From Modicisalibacter luteus DSM 23508 (GTDB lineage: Bacteria; Pseudomonadota; Gammaproteobacteria; Pseudomonadales; Halomonadaceae), in assembly GCF_000378505.1 (NCBI RefSeq), contig NZ_KB899990.1, positions 248,001 through 312,000 of the forward strand: 64,000 bases of DNA, written 5' to 3'. The notes under the pieces are model-generated. The model ran no database searches, had not been told where the DNA came from, and worked only from the letters and a program-made list of their open reading frames with translations. Positions 9,172-18,225 of the stretch are shown in pieces. Position 1 is the first letter of the stretch, and the number at the start of each line of letters is the position of its first letter. A program made the position numbers and the translations under genes.

Positions 9172-9261
9172 ATGGCAATCCTTGCCTTGTATTGTCTATG
9201 AACGAATATTCCCTGGCATTCCCTCAATTCCAAGGTAATTAAGGCCCTCGGAAAGGACAAA

Positions 9262-10203
9262 CTACAGGCCGGTGGCTTCGTCCATGCCGAGGTGAATGTT
9301 CATTGATTGCACAGCAGCGCCGGCCGCGCCCTTGCCGAGGTTGTCCAGCCGGGCAACCAGGGCCAGGCGCTCTTCGCCACCGAACACGAAGATATCGACC
9401 CGGTTGGTGTCGTTGGCTCCCTGAACATCGAAGAAGCCGTTATCCAGATTGGCCGCATCGTCGAGTGGCATGATCTGGATGAACCGTTCGCCCTGGTAGT
9501 GCGTGAGGTAGGCCTCGCGTATCGCTTCGGCATCGACGCCTGGGGCCAGATGAGACACATGCAGGGGCACTGTCACGGCCAGTCCCTTGAGGAACGGGCC
9601 GACGACAGGATTGAACACCGGCGCCGATGCCAGCCCGCCGTGAAGACGCATTTCCGGTAAATGCTTATGGCCCAGCGGCAAGGCATACGGGCGCGGTGCA
9701 GCTAGGCGGTTGTCGGTGTCGTTCTCATACTCGGCGATCAGCGTCTTGCCGCCACCGCTGTAACCTGTCAGTGAGAAGGCCGAGAGCGGATAGTCCGGAG
9801 GCAGAAGGCCAGCATCCACCAAGGGCCGGGTCAGCAGCACGAAGGCGCTGGCATGGCAGCCGGGGTTGGCGATGCGCTTGCTGGTCTGGATGCGCTCACG
9901 CTGCCCGGGGGCCAGCTCCGGTAGCCCGTAGACCCAATCGTCTGCCGTGCGAAATGCGGTGCTGGCATCTATCAGGCAGGTATCGGGGTTCTCCAGCATA
10001 TCGACAGCCTCGCGTGAGGCGTCGTCAGGCAGGCAGAGAAAAGCGACATCGGCGGCATTGAGTAACCGGGCGCGTTCTCGAGCGTCCTTGCGCTTGTCGC
10101 TGTCGATGCGCAGCAGTTCGATATCGTTGCGGCCGTTGAGGTAATCGAACAGGCGCAGCCCGGTAGTGCCTTCCTGTCCGTCCACGTAGATCTTGAATGC
10201 CAT
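9262..10203 (-). CDS. argC: N-acetyl-gamma-glutamyl-phosphate reductase (type 2)
   Basis: A 313-residue ArgC of the short type. It reduces N-acetylglutamyl phosphate to the semialdehyde in arginine synthesis, using NADPH. The catalytic Cys is in [10 protein letters not shown], and GHKHLPEM carries the conserved His. The start at 10203 ([12 protein letters not shown]) is preferred over an in-frame upstream codon because a GAGG site precedes it and the family begins there. It is a single-gene unit here, away from other arg genes. Confidence 0.93.
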   Translation of the reverse strand: MAFKIYVDGQEGTTGLRLFDYLNGRNDIELLRIDSDKRKDARERARLLNAADVAFLCLPDDASREAVDMLENPDTCLIDASTAFRTADDWVYGLPELAPGQRERIQTSKRIANPGCHASAFVLLTRPLVDAGLLPPDYPLSAFSLTGYSGGGKTLIAEYENDTDNRLAAPRPYALPLGHKHLPEMRLHGGLASAPVFNPVVGPFLKGLAVTVPLHVSHLAPGVDAEAIREAYLTHYQGERFIQIMPLDDAANLDNGFFDVQGANDTNRVDIFVFGGEERLALVARLDNLGKGAAGAAVQSMNIHLGMDEATGL

Positions 10204-10373
10204 CTTGGTGCCTCGAGTCAACCCCGATGCAGGGTCATGCGAAAATGGATGAAACGAAAACTATTATATTGTGCGGGGATATCCTGCGTTTGTCATATCG
10301 GCATAGCGAAAGCTTGCCGGGACCGGGGAAAATGGTCAGTTTGTAGGTGAGTTTTACCAACTGGAGCCCTGTC

Positions 10374-11045
10374 ATGAAGAAAGTGTTGGCCTTCGATGTC
10401 TATGGAACACTGATCGACACACACGGTGTCATCGAGGAACTCAGTAGCCAGGTAGGGGATCAAGCGAGGGTCTTTTCCCAGCGCTGGCGTGACCGGCAGC
10501 TCGAGTATGCGTTTCGCCGTGGGTTGATGGGGGCCTATGCCGACTTTGCCCAGTGCACTCGCGAGGCACTGGAGTATGTCGATCGGGCCATGGGGACGCG
10601 ACTCTCCGACCATGCCAAGGATCATCTGATGGAAACCTATACGACACTTCCGGCTTTCCCTGATGCCGCCGACGCGGTGGCGCGCATTGCCGATAGCCGC
10701 CAGGTGCGTTGTGTGGCGTTTTCCAATGGCAGCCGTCAGGCAGTGTCCAAACTCCTCGAAGGCGCCGGCATCCTAAAGCACTTCGACGATATCGTCAGTG
10801 TTGAGGAGGTGCGGCGTTTCAAGCCGGATCCGGCGGTCTACGCGCATTTACGGGCTCGCGTCGAAGCGGCGGCCAATGATACCTGGCTGGTTTCATGCAA
10901 CCCTTTCGACGTGATCGGTGCCAAGCATGCAGGCCTGCATGCCGCCTGGCTGCGGCGTAGCGCCGAAGCGCCTTTCGACCCTTGGGGCGATGAGCCGGAC
11001 CTGACGGTGAGCGATCTCGACGAGTTGTTGGATCGACTGTCCTGA
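10374..11045 (+). CDS. haloacid dehalogenase, type II ((S)-2-haloacid dehalogenase family)
   Basis: A 223-residue HAD-superfamily protein. The nucleophile Asp is in FDVYGTLID, followed by FSNGSRQAV and KPDPAVY, and the type II ending NPFDVIGAKHAGLHAAW. ATG 10374 is chosen because GGAG lies upstream and the catalytic motif is then at the usual N-terminal position. Family members replace the halogen of (S)-2-haloacids with hydroxyl through an aspartyl ester. Whether this one has such a substrate in the cell is unknown. Confidence 0.85.
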   Translation: MKKVLAFDVYGTLIDTHGVIEELSSQVGDQARVFSQRWRDRQLEYAFRRGLMGAYADFAQCTREALEYVDRAMGTRLSDHAKDHLMETYTTLPAFPDAADAVARIADSRQVRCVAFSNGSRQAVSKLLEGAGILKHFDDIVSVEEVRRFKPDPAVYAHLRARVEAAANDTWLVSCNPFDVIGAKHAGLHAAWLRRSAEAPFDPWGDEPDLTVSDLDELLDRLS

Positions 11046-11129
11046 AGTCAGGCGCGTCATGGCCGTTACTTTCCCTTCCGGCCATGAAGTGGCTATGGTT
11101 AGCGCAGAATTGCCATCAAGGAGGAAGGC

Positions 11130-11639
11130 ATGAACCGTTATCTCGCCGGAGCGATCGGTGGGCTGCTCGCTACCGTGCCCATGACCCTCGTCATGGAGAG
11201 CCTGTACCGGCGCCTACCCCGTGAAGCGCGCTATCCACTCCCGCCGCGTGAAGTGACCGAAAACATTGCCGGCAAGATGGGGTACGACCAGCACTTGGAC
11301 GAAGACCGACTCATCGAGTCGAGCCTGCTGTCCCACTTCGCCTATGGCGCAGCAACCGGTGCGCTGTATCCCTTGGTGCTTCGAGAGCCAGTCCGGCATC
11401 CGGTGGTATACGGTAGTGGCTATGGAATGGCGATCTGGGCTGCCAGCTATCTGGGCTGGGTGCCGGCATTCAACGTACTGGAGCCGGCTACTCGGCAGCC
11501 GGCCAGCCGGCGCCGGCTGATGCTCTGTGCTCATGTTGTCTGGGGAGCAGGGACCCTGCTGATCGCCGAACGGATAACGCATTCAGACGACACTCCTTGG
11601 CGAGGAGAGACGCCTCCCGGCGGCTGGCAGAGGCCATGA
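11130..11639 (+). CDS. small membrane protein, YagU/DUF1440-like
   Basis: A 169-residue protein with hydrophobic segments at about residues 5-22, 70-85, 95-112 and 130-146. The opening MNRYLAGAIGGLLATVPMTLVME and the SHFAYGAATGALYPL segment resemble inner-membrane proteins of the YagU type. A GGAGGAAGG ribosome site precedes the ATG. The function is not known and the family assignment is tentative. Confidence 0.65.
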   Translation: MNRYLAGAIGGLLATVPMTLVMESLYRRLPREARYPLPPREVTENIAGKMGYDQHLDEDRLIESSLLSHFAYGAATGALYPLVLREPVRHPVVYGSGYGMAIWAASYLGWVPAFNVLEPATRQPASRRRLMLCAHVVWGAGTLLIAERITHSDDTPWRGETPPGGWQRP

Positions 11640-11649
11640 CGGCCGCGCC

Positions 11650-13158
11650 CTAGGGTTCGCAGTTGACCATGTGACGTAGCCGCAGGCGACGGCGCAGGGC
11701 GCGGGCCACACTGTCGACGCCAATGTTGAGCAGGGCGGTGATCACGATCAGCACCAGGGCACGATCGAAGCGCAGTTCCTGAATGGCGCTATCGACATAA
11801 AAGCCCAATGTGGCGATACCCAGAATGCCCAGAATCGCCGTCTCTCGCATGATGATTTCCCAGCGGTAGAAGAGAAAGGCAAGGAACGGCCCGTAGAGAC
11901 GCGGCACTATCTCGTAGGCGTAGCGGTCGACCCCGCGGGATGCGTCGAGGCGTAGCGTCATCTCGTTGCTGCGTCGGCCGATCAGATGGCCGATGATGCC
12001 GCCGTTGTGAAGCGCCAGGGCCACGATGGCGGGCAGCATCGAGGGTCCCCAGAGCTGCAGCAGGACGTAGGCGAGCAGGTATTCCGGTGTCGAGCGGGCC
12101 ACGACCAGTGCGACGTGACCGAGCATGCTGCCGGGGCGTGTAGTGAAGTGCCGCGAGATCAACGGAAAGGTCAGCAGCGCAATGACTCCGGTGCCGACCA
12201 GCGCAATCTGGGTAAGCACCACGGTGGTCCATAAACCGGGCAGGGCCTCGGTGAGCAGCAGGTCGCTGAACCAGTGCCAGAGGGCTGCCCAGCCTTCGCC
12301 ATGGCGTAGCGGCGCCGGCACGATGTCCTCGGTGAAGAAGCGCGTCACGTTGCCCCACATGATCGGCAGGCCGTTACCGAGCAGGAACGGGGACACAACG
12401 ACGTAAAGCGGCACCAGCCAAGGGCGGACCCAAAAGCGCAGGGTGGCAATCAGCACGAAGAACACCAGCAGCAAAGCGCCGACCTCGGAATAATAACCCT
12501 GCGCGAACGACGACTGCAGCGCAAAGCCCAGTGTGGGCATGCCGACGAAGCCGAGCACCGCACTGGAGCGTAAGCCGCATTCCAGACGGTAGGCAGTGTA
12601 GCTGACCAAGTGTTGCCAAGCGTCAGGCACGCGGGCGAACAGGAAGCTGGAAATCAGTCCCGTACCTGCCGGTACCACCTGCATGGGCAGTGGGTCGGCT
12701 TCGTCGAGAATCTCCGAATAGACTTTGGCGAACACGCCAGCGTAGGGCAGGGCAATCGCCAGTACTCCGGTCAATGGATGCAGGCCGAAGAATTGCAGGA
12801 AGATCAACGCCCAGAAAAGCTCATGAATGGCACGCACGAAGGCGCAGAGCGTGCGCACCGCTCGAAGATGGAAGACCAGTGCCAGCAGAAACCCCGCCGA
12901 TGCTCCCAGGGCGACTCCGACGAAGGCGAAGGCCACCGTACGCATCAACGCCGTGCCGATCGACGCAGGATCGCTGAAGTCCGGCGTGACCAGGCCGATC
13001 ACCAGCCTTCCCAGCTCGCGCCATGGCGCTACAGTCGTGACCTGGATGTCGGCGATTGCCAGACACAACAATGCCACGCCCACAAACCCGAGGCTGGTGC
13101 GAACCGTCGCGGATCGGCGGAGGCCGGAATGGGCGGTATCAGACGACGAGCGAAACAT
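11650..13158 (-). CDS. ABC transporter permease, duplicated PhnE-like protein (phosphonate/selenate type)
   Basis: A 502-residue permease built of two PhnE-like halves, roughly residues 60-270 and 295-490, each with the DAWQHLVSYTAYRLE- or GVDRYAYEIVPRLYG-type coupling loop. One polypeptide thus supplies both membrane domains. Its ATG overlaps the TGA of the ATPase gene by one base, so the three transporter genes are translationally coupled. Fused permeases of this size occur in the putative selenate/phosphonate transporter group. The substrate is not shown by sequence. Confidence 0.8.
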   Translation of the reverse strand: MFRSSSDTAHSGLRRSATVRTSLGFVGVALLCLAIADIQVTTVAPWRELGRLVIGLVTPDFSDPASIGTALMRTVAFAFVGVALGASAGFLLALVFHLRAVRTLCAFVRAIHELFWALIFLQFFGLHPLTGVLAIALPYAGVFAKVYSEILDEADPLPMQVVPAGTGLISSFLFARVPDAWQHLVSYTAYRLECGLRSSAVLGFVGMPTLGFALQSSFAQGYYSEVGALLLVFFVLIATLRFWVRPWLVPLYVVVSPFLLGNGLPIMWGNVTRFFTEDIVPAPLRHGEGWAALWHWFSDLLLTEALPGLWTTVVLTQIALVGTGVIALLTFPLISRHFTTRPGSMLGHVALVVARSTPEYLLAYVLLQLWGPSMLPAIVALALHNGGIIGHLIGRRSNEMTLRLDASRGVDRYAYEIVPRLYGPFLAFLFYRWEIIMRETAILGILGIATLGFYVDSAIQELRFDRALVLIVITALLNIGVDSVARALRRRLRLRHMVNCEP

Positions 13159-13829
13159 CAGGCGGCCGGGGCGGAAACGTCATAAAGGAAGCGCAGGTCG
13201 CCGGTGCTGAGGCGTTCACTTGCTCTATCCAGGGCGATGCCGCCGTCACGAATGCCGACGATGCGCGTGCTGTGGCGCAGAGCGAGCTCGACGTCATGTA
13301 ATGCGATCACACTGGTCTCGAAATGCTGGGTCAGGGCCTGCATGACCGATTCTGCACGTGGCCCGTCCAGCGCTGACACTGGCTCATCGGCAAGCAGCAC
13401 GCTGGCCGGTTGATTGAGCGCACGTGCGATGGCGGTGCGCTGGCGTTGACCTCCCGAGAGCTCACCCGCCGGCGACCATAGCTTGTCGACCATATCCAGT
13501 GTCTCGAGCACTTGGCGCACGCGGTGGACTTCTTTCGGCAACGGCCGGATCAGGTTGGCCAGGTTGTAGAGAGTGGAATGGGCCGCCAGGCGACCCATGT
13601 AGACGTTGTGAAACACACTAAGCGTCTGCACCAGGCCCAGGTCCTGAGGCAGCAGGGCGATATCTCGACGCCGCTTGTCGTACAACAAACTGAGTAGCGT
13701 GGACTTGCCCGCGCCGCTATGGCCGACCAAGGCGACCTTCTCGCCACGGGCGACGTGCAACGTCAGCGGGCCGAGGACACGCTGTTCGCCATAAGCGGCA
13801 CTGATTCGCTCGAGAGCTAGAGCCGTCAT
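13158..13829 (-). CDS. ABC transporter ATP-binding protein (PhnC-like)
   Basis: A 223-residue ATPase with Walker A GHSGAGKST, a Q-loop region around LLPQDLG, signature LSGGQRQR and Walker B VLLADEP. The ATG at 13829 overlaps the stop of the binding-protein gene (TGATG); an in-frame TTG one codon earlier is less likely. It drives the permease encoded next to it. PhnC-type ATPases serve phosphonate, phosphite or selenium-oxyanion-type importers. Confidence 0.85.
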   Translation of the reverse strand: MTALALERISAAYGEQRVLGPLTLHVARGEKVALVGHSGAGKSTLLSLLYDKRRRDIALLPQDLGLVQTLSVFHNVYMGRLAAHSTLYNLANLIRPLPKEVHRVRQVLETLDMVDKLWSPAGELSGGQRQRTAIARALNQPASVLLADEPVSALDGPRAESVMQALTQHFETSVIALHDVELALRHSTRIVGIRDGGIALDRASERLSTGDLRFLYDVSAPAA

Positions 13830-14689
13830 CAATCGATCAGATCCAGCGCCTGCGCAGTATCGCGAATGCCCTGATAGTCATCGTTGCTGGCCGGGATGAA
13901 ACCCTCGCGGGGGAAGCTGGCGAGAAGTTTCGGGTCGTCCATGTTGACCAGCGCCTTGCGAACACGCTCCTTGAAACCCGCGCCGAAGCGTTCATCGACA
14001 TCGCCGCGAATGGTCCATTGATAGTCGGCATAAGTGGGCGTTTCCCAGATCACCTTGACGGCATCGGTATTCACGTTACCGGCGGCGACCTCGCTCTCCC
14101 ATACGGCGAAGTTGAGCGCACCGGTCTGGTAGGTACCCGACTCGACCAGATCGATGGTGCGAGAATGGTTGCCGCTGAAGCCGACTCGGCTGAATACCTC
14201 CTCGGGAGAGGCGTCGAACTGCTGGCGAATGTAATACTCGGGCATCAAGCGTCCGGAGGTTGAGCCCTTCGAGCCGAAGGTGAAGGTCATGCCTTGAATG
14301 GACTCCGGCAGTTGGTCCGAGGCCTCTAGTCCCGTACTTTCATGGGCAATGAAATAGGTACGGAACTGGGCATCTTCGACGCCTTGAGCCAGCGCCTCGG
14401 AACCGGGGACGAGCTGACGCGCCTGAACGCCGGAGAGCCCGCCGAACCATGCCAACTGGACCTGATTGTTTCGGAAGGCAGTCACGGCAGCGGCATAGGA
14501 TTTCACCGGCACGAAGCGGACCTCGGTGTCGAGTTCTTCGGCCAGGTAGTCTGCGACCTTCTGGAAACGCTCGCGCAGTTTGGTTTCGTCCTGATCGGGA
14601 ATAGCGGTAAACACCAGCGGCTCGGCGGCGGCCACCGGTGCGACCAAAGCCAGGGTGAGCATGAGCTTGCGCAGCGTGTCCTTGAACAT
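13829..14689 (-). CDS. periplasmic binding protein, PhnD-like (putative selenate/phosphonate)
   Basis: A 286-residue secreted binding protein with a signal peptide ending in AAAEP near residue 22. It has the PhnD-family features IPDQDETKL, YAAAVTAFRNNQVQLAWFGG and GSKGSTSGRLMPEYY. This pattern, especially IPDQ followed by the AAVTAF and WFGG blocks, recalls the subgroup named putative selenate-binding. The nearby radical SAM gene and selenodomain-associated transferases fit a selenium role, but phosphonate or phosphite remain open. Confidence 0.78.
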   Translation of the reverse strand: MFKDTLRKLMLTLALVAPVAAAEPLVFTAIPDQDETKLRERFQKVADYLAEELDTEVRFVPVKSYAAAVTAFRNNQVQLAWFGGLSGVQARQLVPGSEALAQGVEDAQFRTYFIAHESTGLEASDQLPESIQGMTFTFGSKGSTSGRLMPEYYIRQQFDASPEEVFSRVGFSGNHSRTIDLVESGTYQTGALNFAVWESEVAAGNVNTDAVKVIWETPTYADYQWTIRGDVDERFGAGFKERVRKALVNMDDPKLLASFPREGFIPASNDDYQGIRDTAQALDLID

Positions 14690-14768
14690 CGGTGTTTCCT
14701 TCTTGGATAAGCGATGGAAAGCGGAGACGACCCAGTTGGTGTCGGAACGTCGCGAGCAGCGGCCAGCC

Positions 14769-14854
14769 AGGGCAAGAACAGGTGAAAAGGCGCAGTTTAC
14801 AAGAAGTAAGTGAGCGTCATGAGCCTATTCAACGCTGGATCGACTAGCGCAGCA
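14769..14854. repeat. dispersed intergenic element, copy B
   Basis: A non-coding stretch in the 230-base gap between the binding-protein gene and the oxidoreductase gene. It is a diverged copy of 7924-8013: AGGCGCAGTTTAC, then GTAAGTGAGCG, GAGCCTATTCAACGC and AGCGCAGCAG occur in the same order. AGGC near 14788 can pair with GCCT near 14822 to form a stem like that of copy A. Confidence 0.5.
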
Positions 14855-14919
14855 GTGTTGATACAGCGCTGGATCAGCGGGGTCGCGTCACGCAGTATAC
14901 AAGAAGCTTACCCCGCTTA

Positions 14920-17082
14920 TCATTGCTGTCGGTCGTGGCGCCGCCAGGCGAAGTAGCGTCCCAGCCAGCGCAGTAGACGCTCGGGCTTGTGAGCGTTCTT
15001 CCATTGTCCTGCTGCCGCCTTGTTGGCTTCGGACAGGGTCGGGTAGGGATGTACGGTGCCCAGTAACTTGCTCAGCCCGATACGGTGCTTCATCGCCAAG
15101 GTGATTTCGGCCAGCCACTCCCCGGCATTTTCCCCGACCAGCGTGGCGCCCAGGATGCGATCCTTGCCGGGCTCGGTCAAAATCTTGACGAATCCCTCAG
15201 TTGCACCCTCGGTGATGGCGCGGTCGTTTTCTCGCAAGGCGTAATGCGTCACTTCGTACTCGATGCCTTCGGCCTGTGCCTGACGCTCATTGAGACCGAC
15301 ACGGGCAACCTCGGGCTGCGTATAAGTCACGGCAGGAATGACGCGATAGTCGACCGCGAAGCTCCTCACGTCGCCGAACAAGGCATTAACGGCAGCATGC
15401 CAGGCCTGGTGCGCTCCGGCATGCGTCAACTGATAGGGGCCGCAGACATCGCCACATGCCCAGACACTGGGGCAACGGGTCCGCAGACATTCGTTGGTTT
15501 CCAGTGTGCCCTGGTCGGTAGTGACGATGCCCAGCGATTCGAGGCCGAGCCCTTCGACATTGGCCTGGCGGCCAAAACAGACCAGCAGCCGGTCGAAGGG
15601 CACCTTGTTGCGTTCGCCGTCATGCTCGACGATCAGGGCATGCTGTCCCGTCTCGTTGGTTTCCACACCTACGGCGCGGGAGCCGAGGCGCAGAGTGACT
15701 CCTTCCGCGATCAACCGCTGCTGGACGAGATCGCTGACGTCATCGTCTTCCCTGGCCAACAGGCCAGCCTCGCCCTCGACCAGGGTGACGTTGCTGCCCA
15801 GGCGCGCGAAGGTCTGGCCGAGTTCGCAGCCGATGGTGCCGCCACCCAGGATCGCCAGTCGTTCGGGCAGGGACTCCAGGGTCCAGAGATTTTCCGATGT
15901 CAGCACGTCGACATGTTCGAGCCCGGGCAGGTCGGGCAGGCGCGGCCGGGCGCCGGTAGCAATGATGATATGCCGCGCGGCGAGCCGGCGCTCGCCGGCT
16001 CGCACCATCCAGGGCGATTCGAGAGTGGCTTCTTCTGGGATCACATCGATGCCTAGGCCAGTGCAGCGTTCAACACTGTCATGCGGGGCGACCTTGGCGA
16101 TGGCGTCATGAACATGGGCCATGACGGCGGCGAAGTCGATACGCGGCTCGCCGAACCCGTTTGTGCCATGAATCCCGAAGCGTGAGGCTGTACGCACTTC
16201 GTGAGCGGCTCGTGCCGCACGGATCAATGCCTTCGAAGGCACACAGCCGGTATTCAGGCAGTCGCCCCCCATGCGGCGCTTTTCGACCAGTGCCACCTTG
16301 GCCTTGACCGCGCTAGCGATATAACTGGCCATCAGGCCGGCCGAGCCCGCACCGACCACTACGATGTCATAGTCGAACCGGCGCGGTCGTGGATATCGGC
16401 TTCGCTGCCGACGCAGGTTCATGCCATCGACGATCTTCTTGCCGACCAAGGGAAACAAACCCAGCAGAATTAGCGATAACAGCAGTTCAGGCGACAGGAT
16501 CCCCTCGAGTGATTCCAGCTCGCTCAACTGCTTCCCGGCGTTGGCGTACACCGCAGTGCCGGGCAACATCCCCAGTTGACTGACCCAATAGAAGGTACGC
16601 GTTTTCAGGCGAGTCACGCCCATCGCCAGGTTGACCATGAAGAATGGGAAGATCGGGACCAGGCGCAGACTGAACAGGTAAAACGGTCCGTCACTTTCCA
16701 GGCCGCGATTAACTTTAGCCAGCACCCCTTTGAAGCGCCTCTCGATGATGCTACGCAGCAGGGTGCGGGAAAGGAGAAAGGCCAGTGTGGCACCGATGGC
16801 ACTGGCAAACGAGGCGATCAGCAGACCCTTGCCCAGGCCGAACAACGCGCCTGATAAAAGTGTCAGAAGGGCGGCGCCTGGCAATGACAAGCCTGCAGCG
16901 GTCACGTAAACCAGAAAAAAACCACCCGCCATCAGCCAGGGCGAGTCGTCGAACCAGTTACGGAAGTTGCCGAGTTGGTCACGCAGGAACCCGAGTTCGA
17001 GCAGGTCGTCACCGCCCAGGACAAAAAACAGGCCGATGCCCAGACCCACGAGAAGCAGCAGGAAAAGCTTGTTACGTTTCAA
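14920..17082 (-). CDS. fusion of TVP38/TMEM64 (VTT) membrane domain and FAD disulfide reductase
   Basis: A 720-residue two-part protein. Residues 1-225 form a VTT/TVP38 (DedA-like) membrane domain with AAGLSLPGAALLTLLSGALFG and the LRLVPIFPFFMVN motif. Residues 236-720 are a group I pyridine nucleotide-disulfide oxidoreductase related to mercuric reductase, with GAGSAG for FAD, redox Cys C275 and C280 in CLNTGC, an NAD-binding GGGTIGCE and the HPYPTLSE dimer-interface ending. It lacks a C-terminal Cys pair and an N-terminal metal-binding domain as in MerA. The start is a TTG with AAGG upstream. A membrane-tethered thiol or metal(loid) redox role is inferred. Confidence 0.88.
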   Translation of the reverse strand: MKRNKLFLLLLVGLGIGLFFVLGGDDLLELGFLRDQLGNFRNWFDDSPWLMAGGFFLVYVTAAGLSLPGAALLTLLSGALFGLGKGLLIASFASAIGATLAFLLSRTLLRSIIERRFKGVLAKVNRGLESDGPFYLFSLRLVPIFPFFMVNLAMGVTRLKTRTFYWVSQLGMLPGTAVYANAGKQLSELESLEGILSPELLLSLILLGLFPLVGKKIVDGMNLRRQRSRYPRPRRFDYDIVVVGAGSAGLMASYIASAVKAKVALVEKRRMGGDCLNTGCVPSKALIRAARAAHEVRTASRFGIHGTNGFGEPRIDFAAVMAHVHDAIAKVAPHDSVERCTGLGIDVIPEEATLESPWMVRAGERRLAARHIIIATGARPRLPDLPGLEHVDVLTSENLWTLESLPERLAILGGGTIGCELGQTFARLGSNVTLVEGEAGLLAREDDDVSDLVQQRLIAEGVTLRLGSRAVGVETNETGQHALIVEHDGERNKVPFDRLLVCFGRQANVEGLGLESLGIVTTDQGTLETNECLRTRCPSVWACGDVCGPYQLTHAGAHQAWHAAVNALFGDVRSFAVDYRVIPAVTYTQPEVARVGLNERQAQAEGIEYEVTHYALRENDRAITEGATEGFVKILTEPGKDRILGATLVGENAGEWLAEITLAMKHRIGLSKLLGTVHPYPTLSEANKAAAGQWKNAHKPERLLRWLGRYFAWRRHDRQQ

Positions 17083-17215
17083 TAAGCACCACCTTCATCA
17101 TCCTTGAAAGTAATGGAACGGCCATCCTTGCCGCTGGTCAGTGGTTATACGCTATCGCGTTTCCTGGCCGAACGCGCGGGCCATCGTCGTTATCGATACC
17201 TTTGGGAGTGTATCC

Positions 17216-18181
17216 ATGACATTACCAGATACTGCGTCTGTGCAAGGTAGAATCCCCGCTATCGATGCGACGCCCTACCAGGCACTGCGCGGGGCATGGA
17301 CGCACACGCGGGCTGGGGAACCGCGCGGCTACGTCGATTTTCAACGTCTCGATGAGCTGTGGCTGCATACCGGTACCGCCTGCAATCTGTCATGTCCCTT
17401 TTGCCTGGAAGGATCCCGTCCGGGCGATGGCCGGCTCGACGCCATGCGCCTTGCCGATGTTCAGCCCTTTCTGGATGAAGCCGTAGAACTGGGCGTGAAG
17501 CAGTTTTCCTTCACCGGCGGCGAGCCCTTCGTCATCAAGGGGGTTATCGATATCCTGCGTTATGCCAGCGAGCGTCGTCCTTGCTTCGTGTTAACCAATG
17601 CCACCGACCCGCTGCTGCGTCGAACTCATCAGCTGTTACCGCTGGTGTCACAACCATTTCCGATTCGCTTCCGGGTCAGTCTCGATCATCCCGACCCGGT
17701 GCGTCACGATCGAGACCGGGGAGAAGGCAGCTTCGCCAAGGCGTTGCAGGGCATTCGCTGGCTTCACGAGCATGGCTTCGAGGTTTCGGTGGCTCGGCAG
17801 CAATCGACCGATGAGAACGCCGAGGCTGTCGAGGCAGCTTTCCGAACGATCTTTCGGCGTGAAGGCCTGCCCGACAATCTGGCGTTCACCGCCTTTCCCG
17901 ATTTCGGCACGCCGGGCAGCGACGACAATTCGCCTGAAATCACAGAAAAATGCATGGAAAAGTACCCGACAGAGACAAGTCGGGCGCATTTCATGTGCAG
18001 CTACAGCCGCATGTTGGTCAAGGAGCAGGGGCACGTAAAAGTCTACGCTTGTACGTTAGTGGATGACGATCCCGATTATGCGGTGGATACCCTGCGTGAC
18101 AGTCTCGATACCCGAGTCATGCTACGCCATCACCGCTGTTTCAGTTGCTATCGTTTTGGGGCCAGCTGCAGCACGCCCTGA
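17216..18181 (+). CDS. radical SAM protein with Cys-rich C-terminus
   Basis: A 321-residue radical SAM enzyme. C56, C60 and C63 (CNLSCPFC) bind the SAM-cleaving iron-sulfur cluster, and FTGGEPFV is the SAM-contact motif. Cysteines at 261, 279, 308, 311 and 318 suggest an auxiliary cluster of the SPASM/twitch kind. The ATG at 17216 follows TTTGGGAG. It is divergent from the VTT-reductase fusion across about 130 bases and leads a plus-strand group. Its substrate is unknown; the neighbourhood suggests a selenium- or arsenic-linked modification. Confidence 0.85.
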   Translation: MTLPDTASVQGRIPAIDATPYQALRGAWTHTRAGEPRGYVDFQRLDELWLHTGTACNLSCPFCLEGSRPGDGRLDAMRLADVQPFLDEAVELGVKQFSFTGGEPFVIKGVIDILRYASERRPCFVLTNATDPLLRRTHQLLPLVSQPFPIRFRVSLDHPDPVRHDRDRGEGSFAKALQGIRWLHEHGFEVSVARQQSTDENAEAVEAAFRTIFRREGLPDNLAFTAFPDFGTPGSDDNSPEITEKCMEKYPTETSRAHFMCSYSRMLVKEQGHVKVYACTLVDDDPDYAVDTLRDSLDTRVMLRHHRCFSCYRFGASCSTP

Positions 18182-18225
18182 CCGGAAAGACAGGACGTAC
18201 GATATTCGACGCGAAGGAGCGGTTC

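Noticed and set aside
11058-11086. CATGGCCG / CGGCCATG inverted repeat after the dehalogenase gene
   Set aside because: Eight-base arms with a 13-base loop and no T-run; too weak to call a terminator.
15085-16056. 323-codon plus-strand frame over the VTT-reductase fusion gene
   Set aside because: Antisense to a clear flavoprotein coding region, with no family pattern.
15494-16111. 205-codon frame rich in Arg/Ser
   Set aside because: Low-complexity composition typical of a wrong-frame translation of GC-rich coding DNA.
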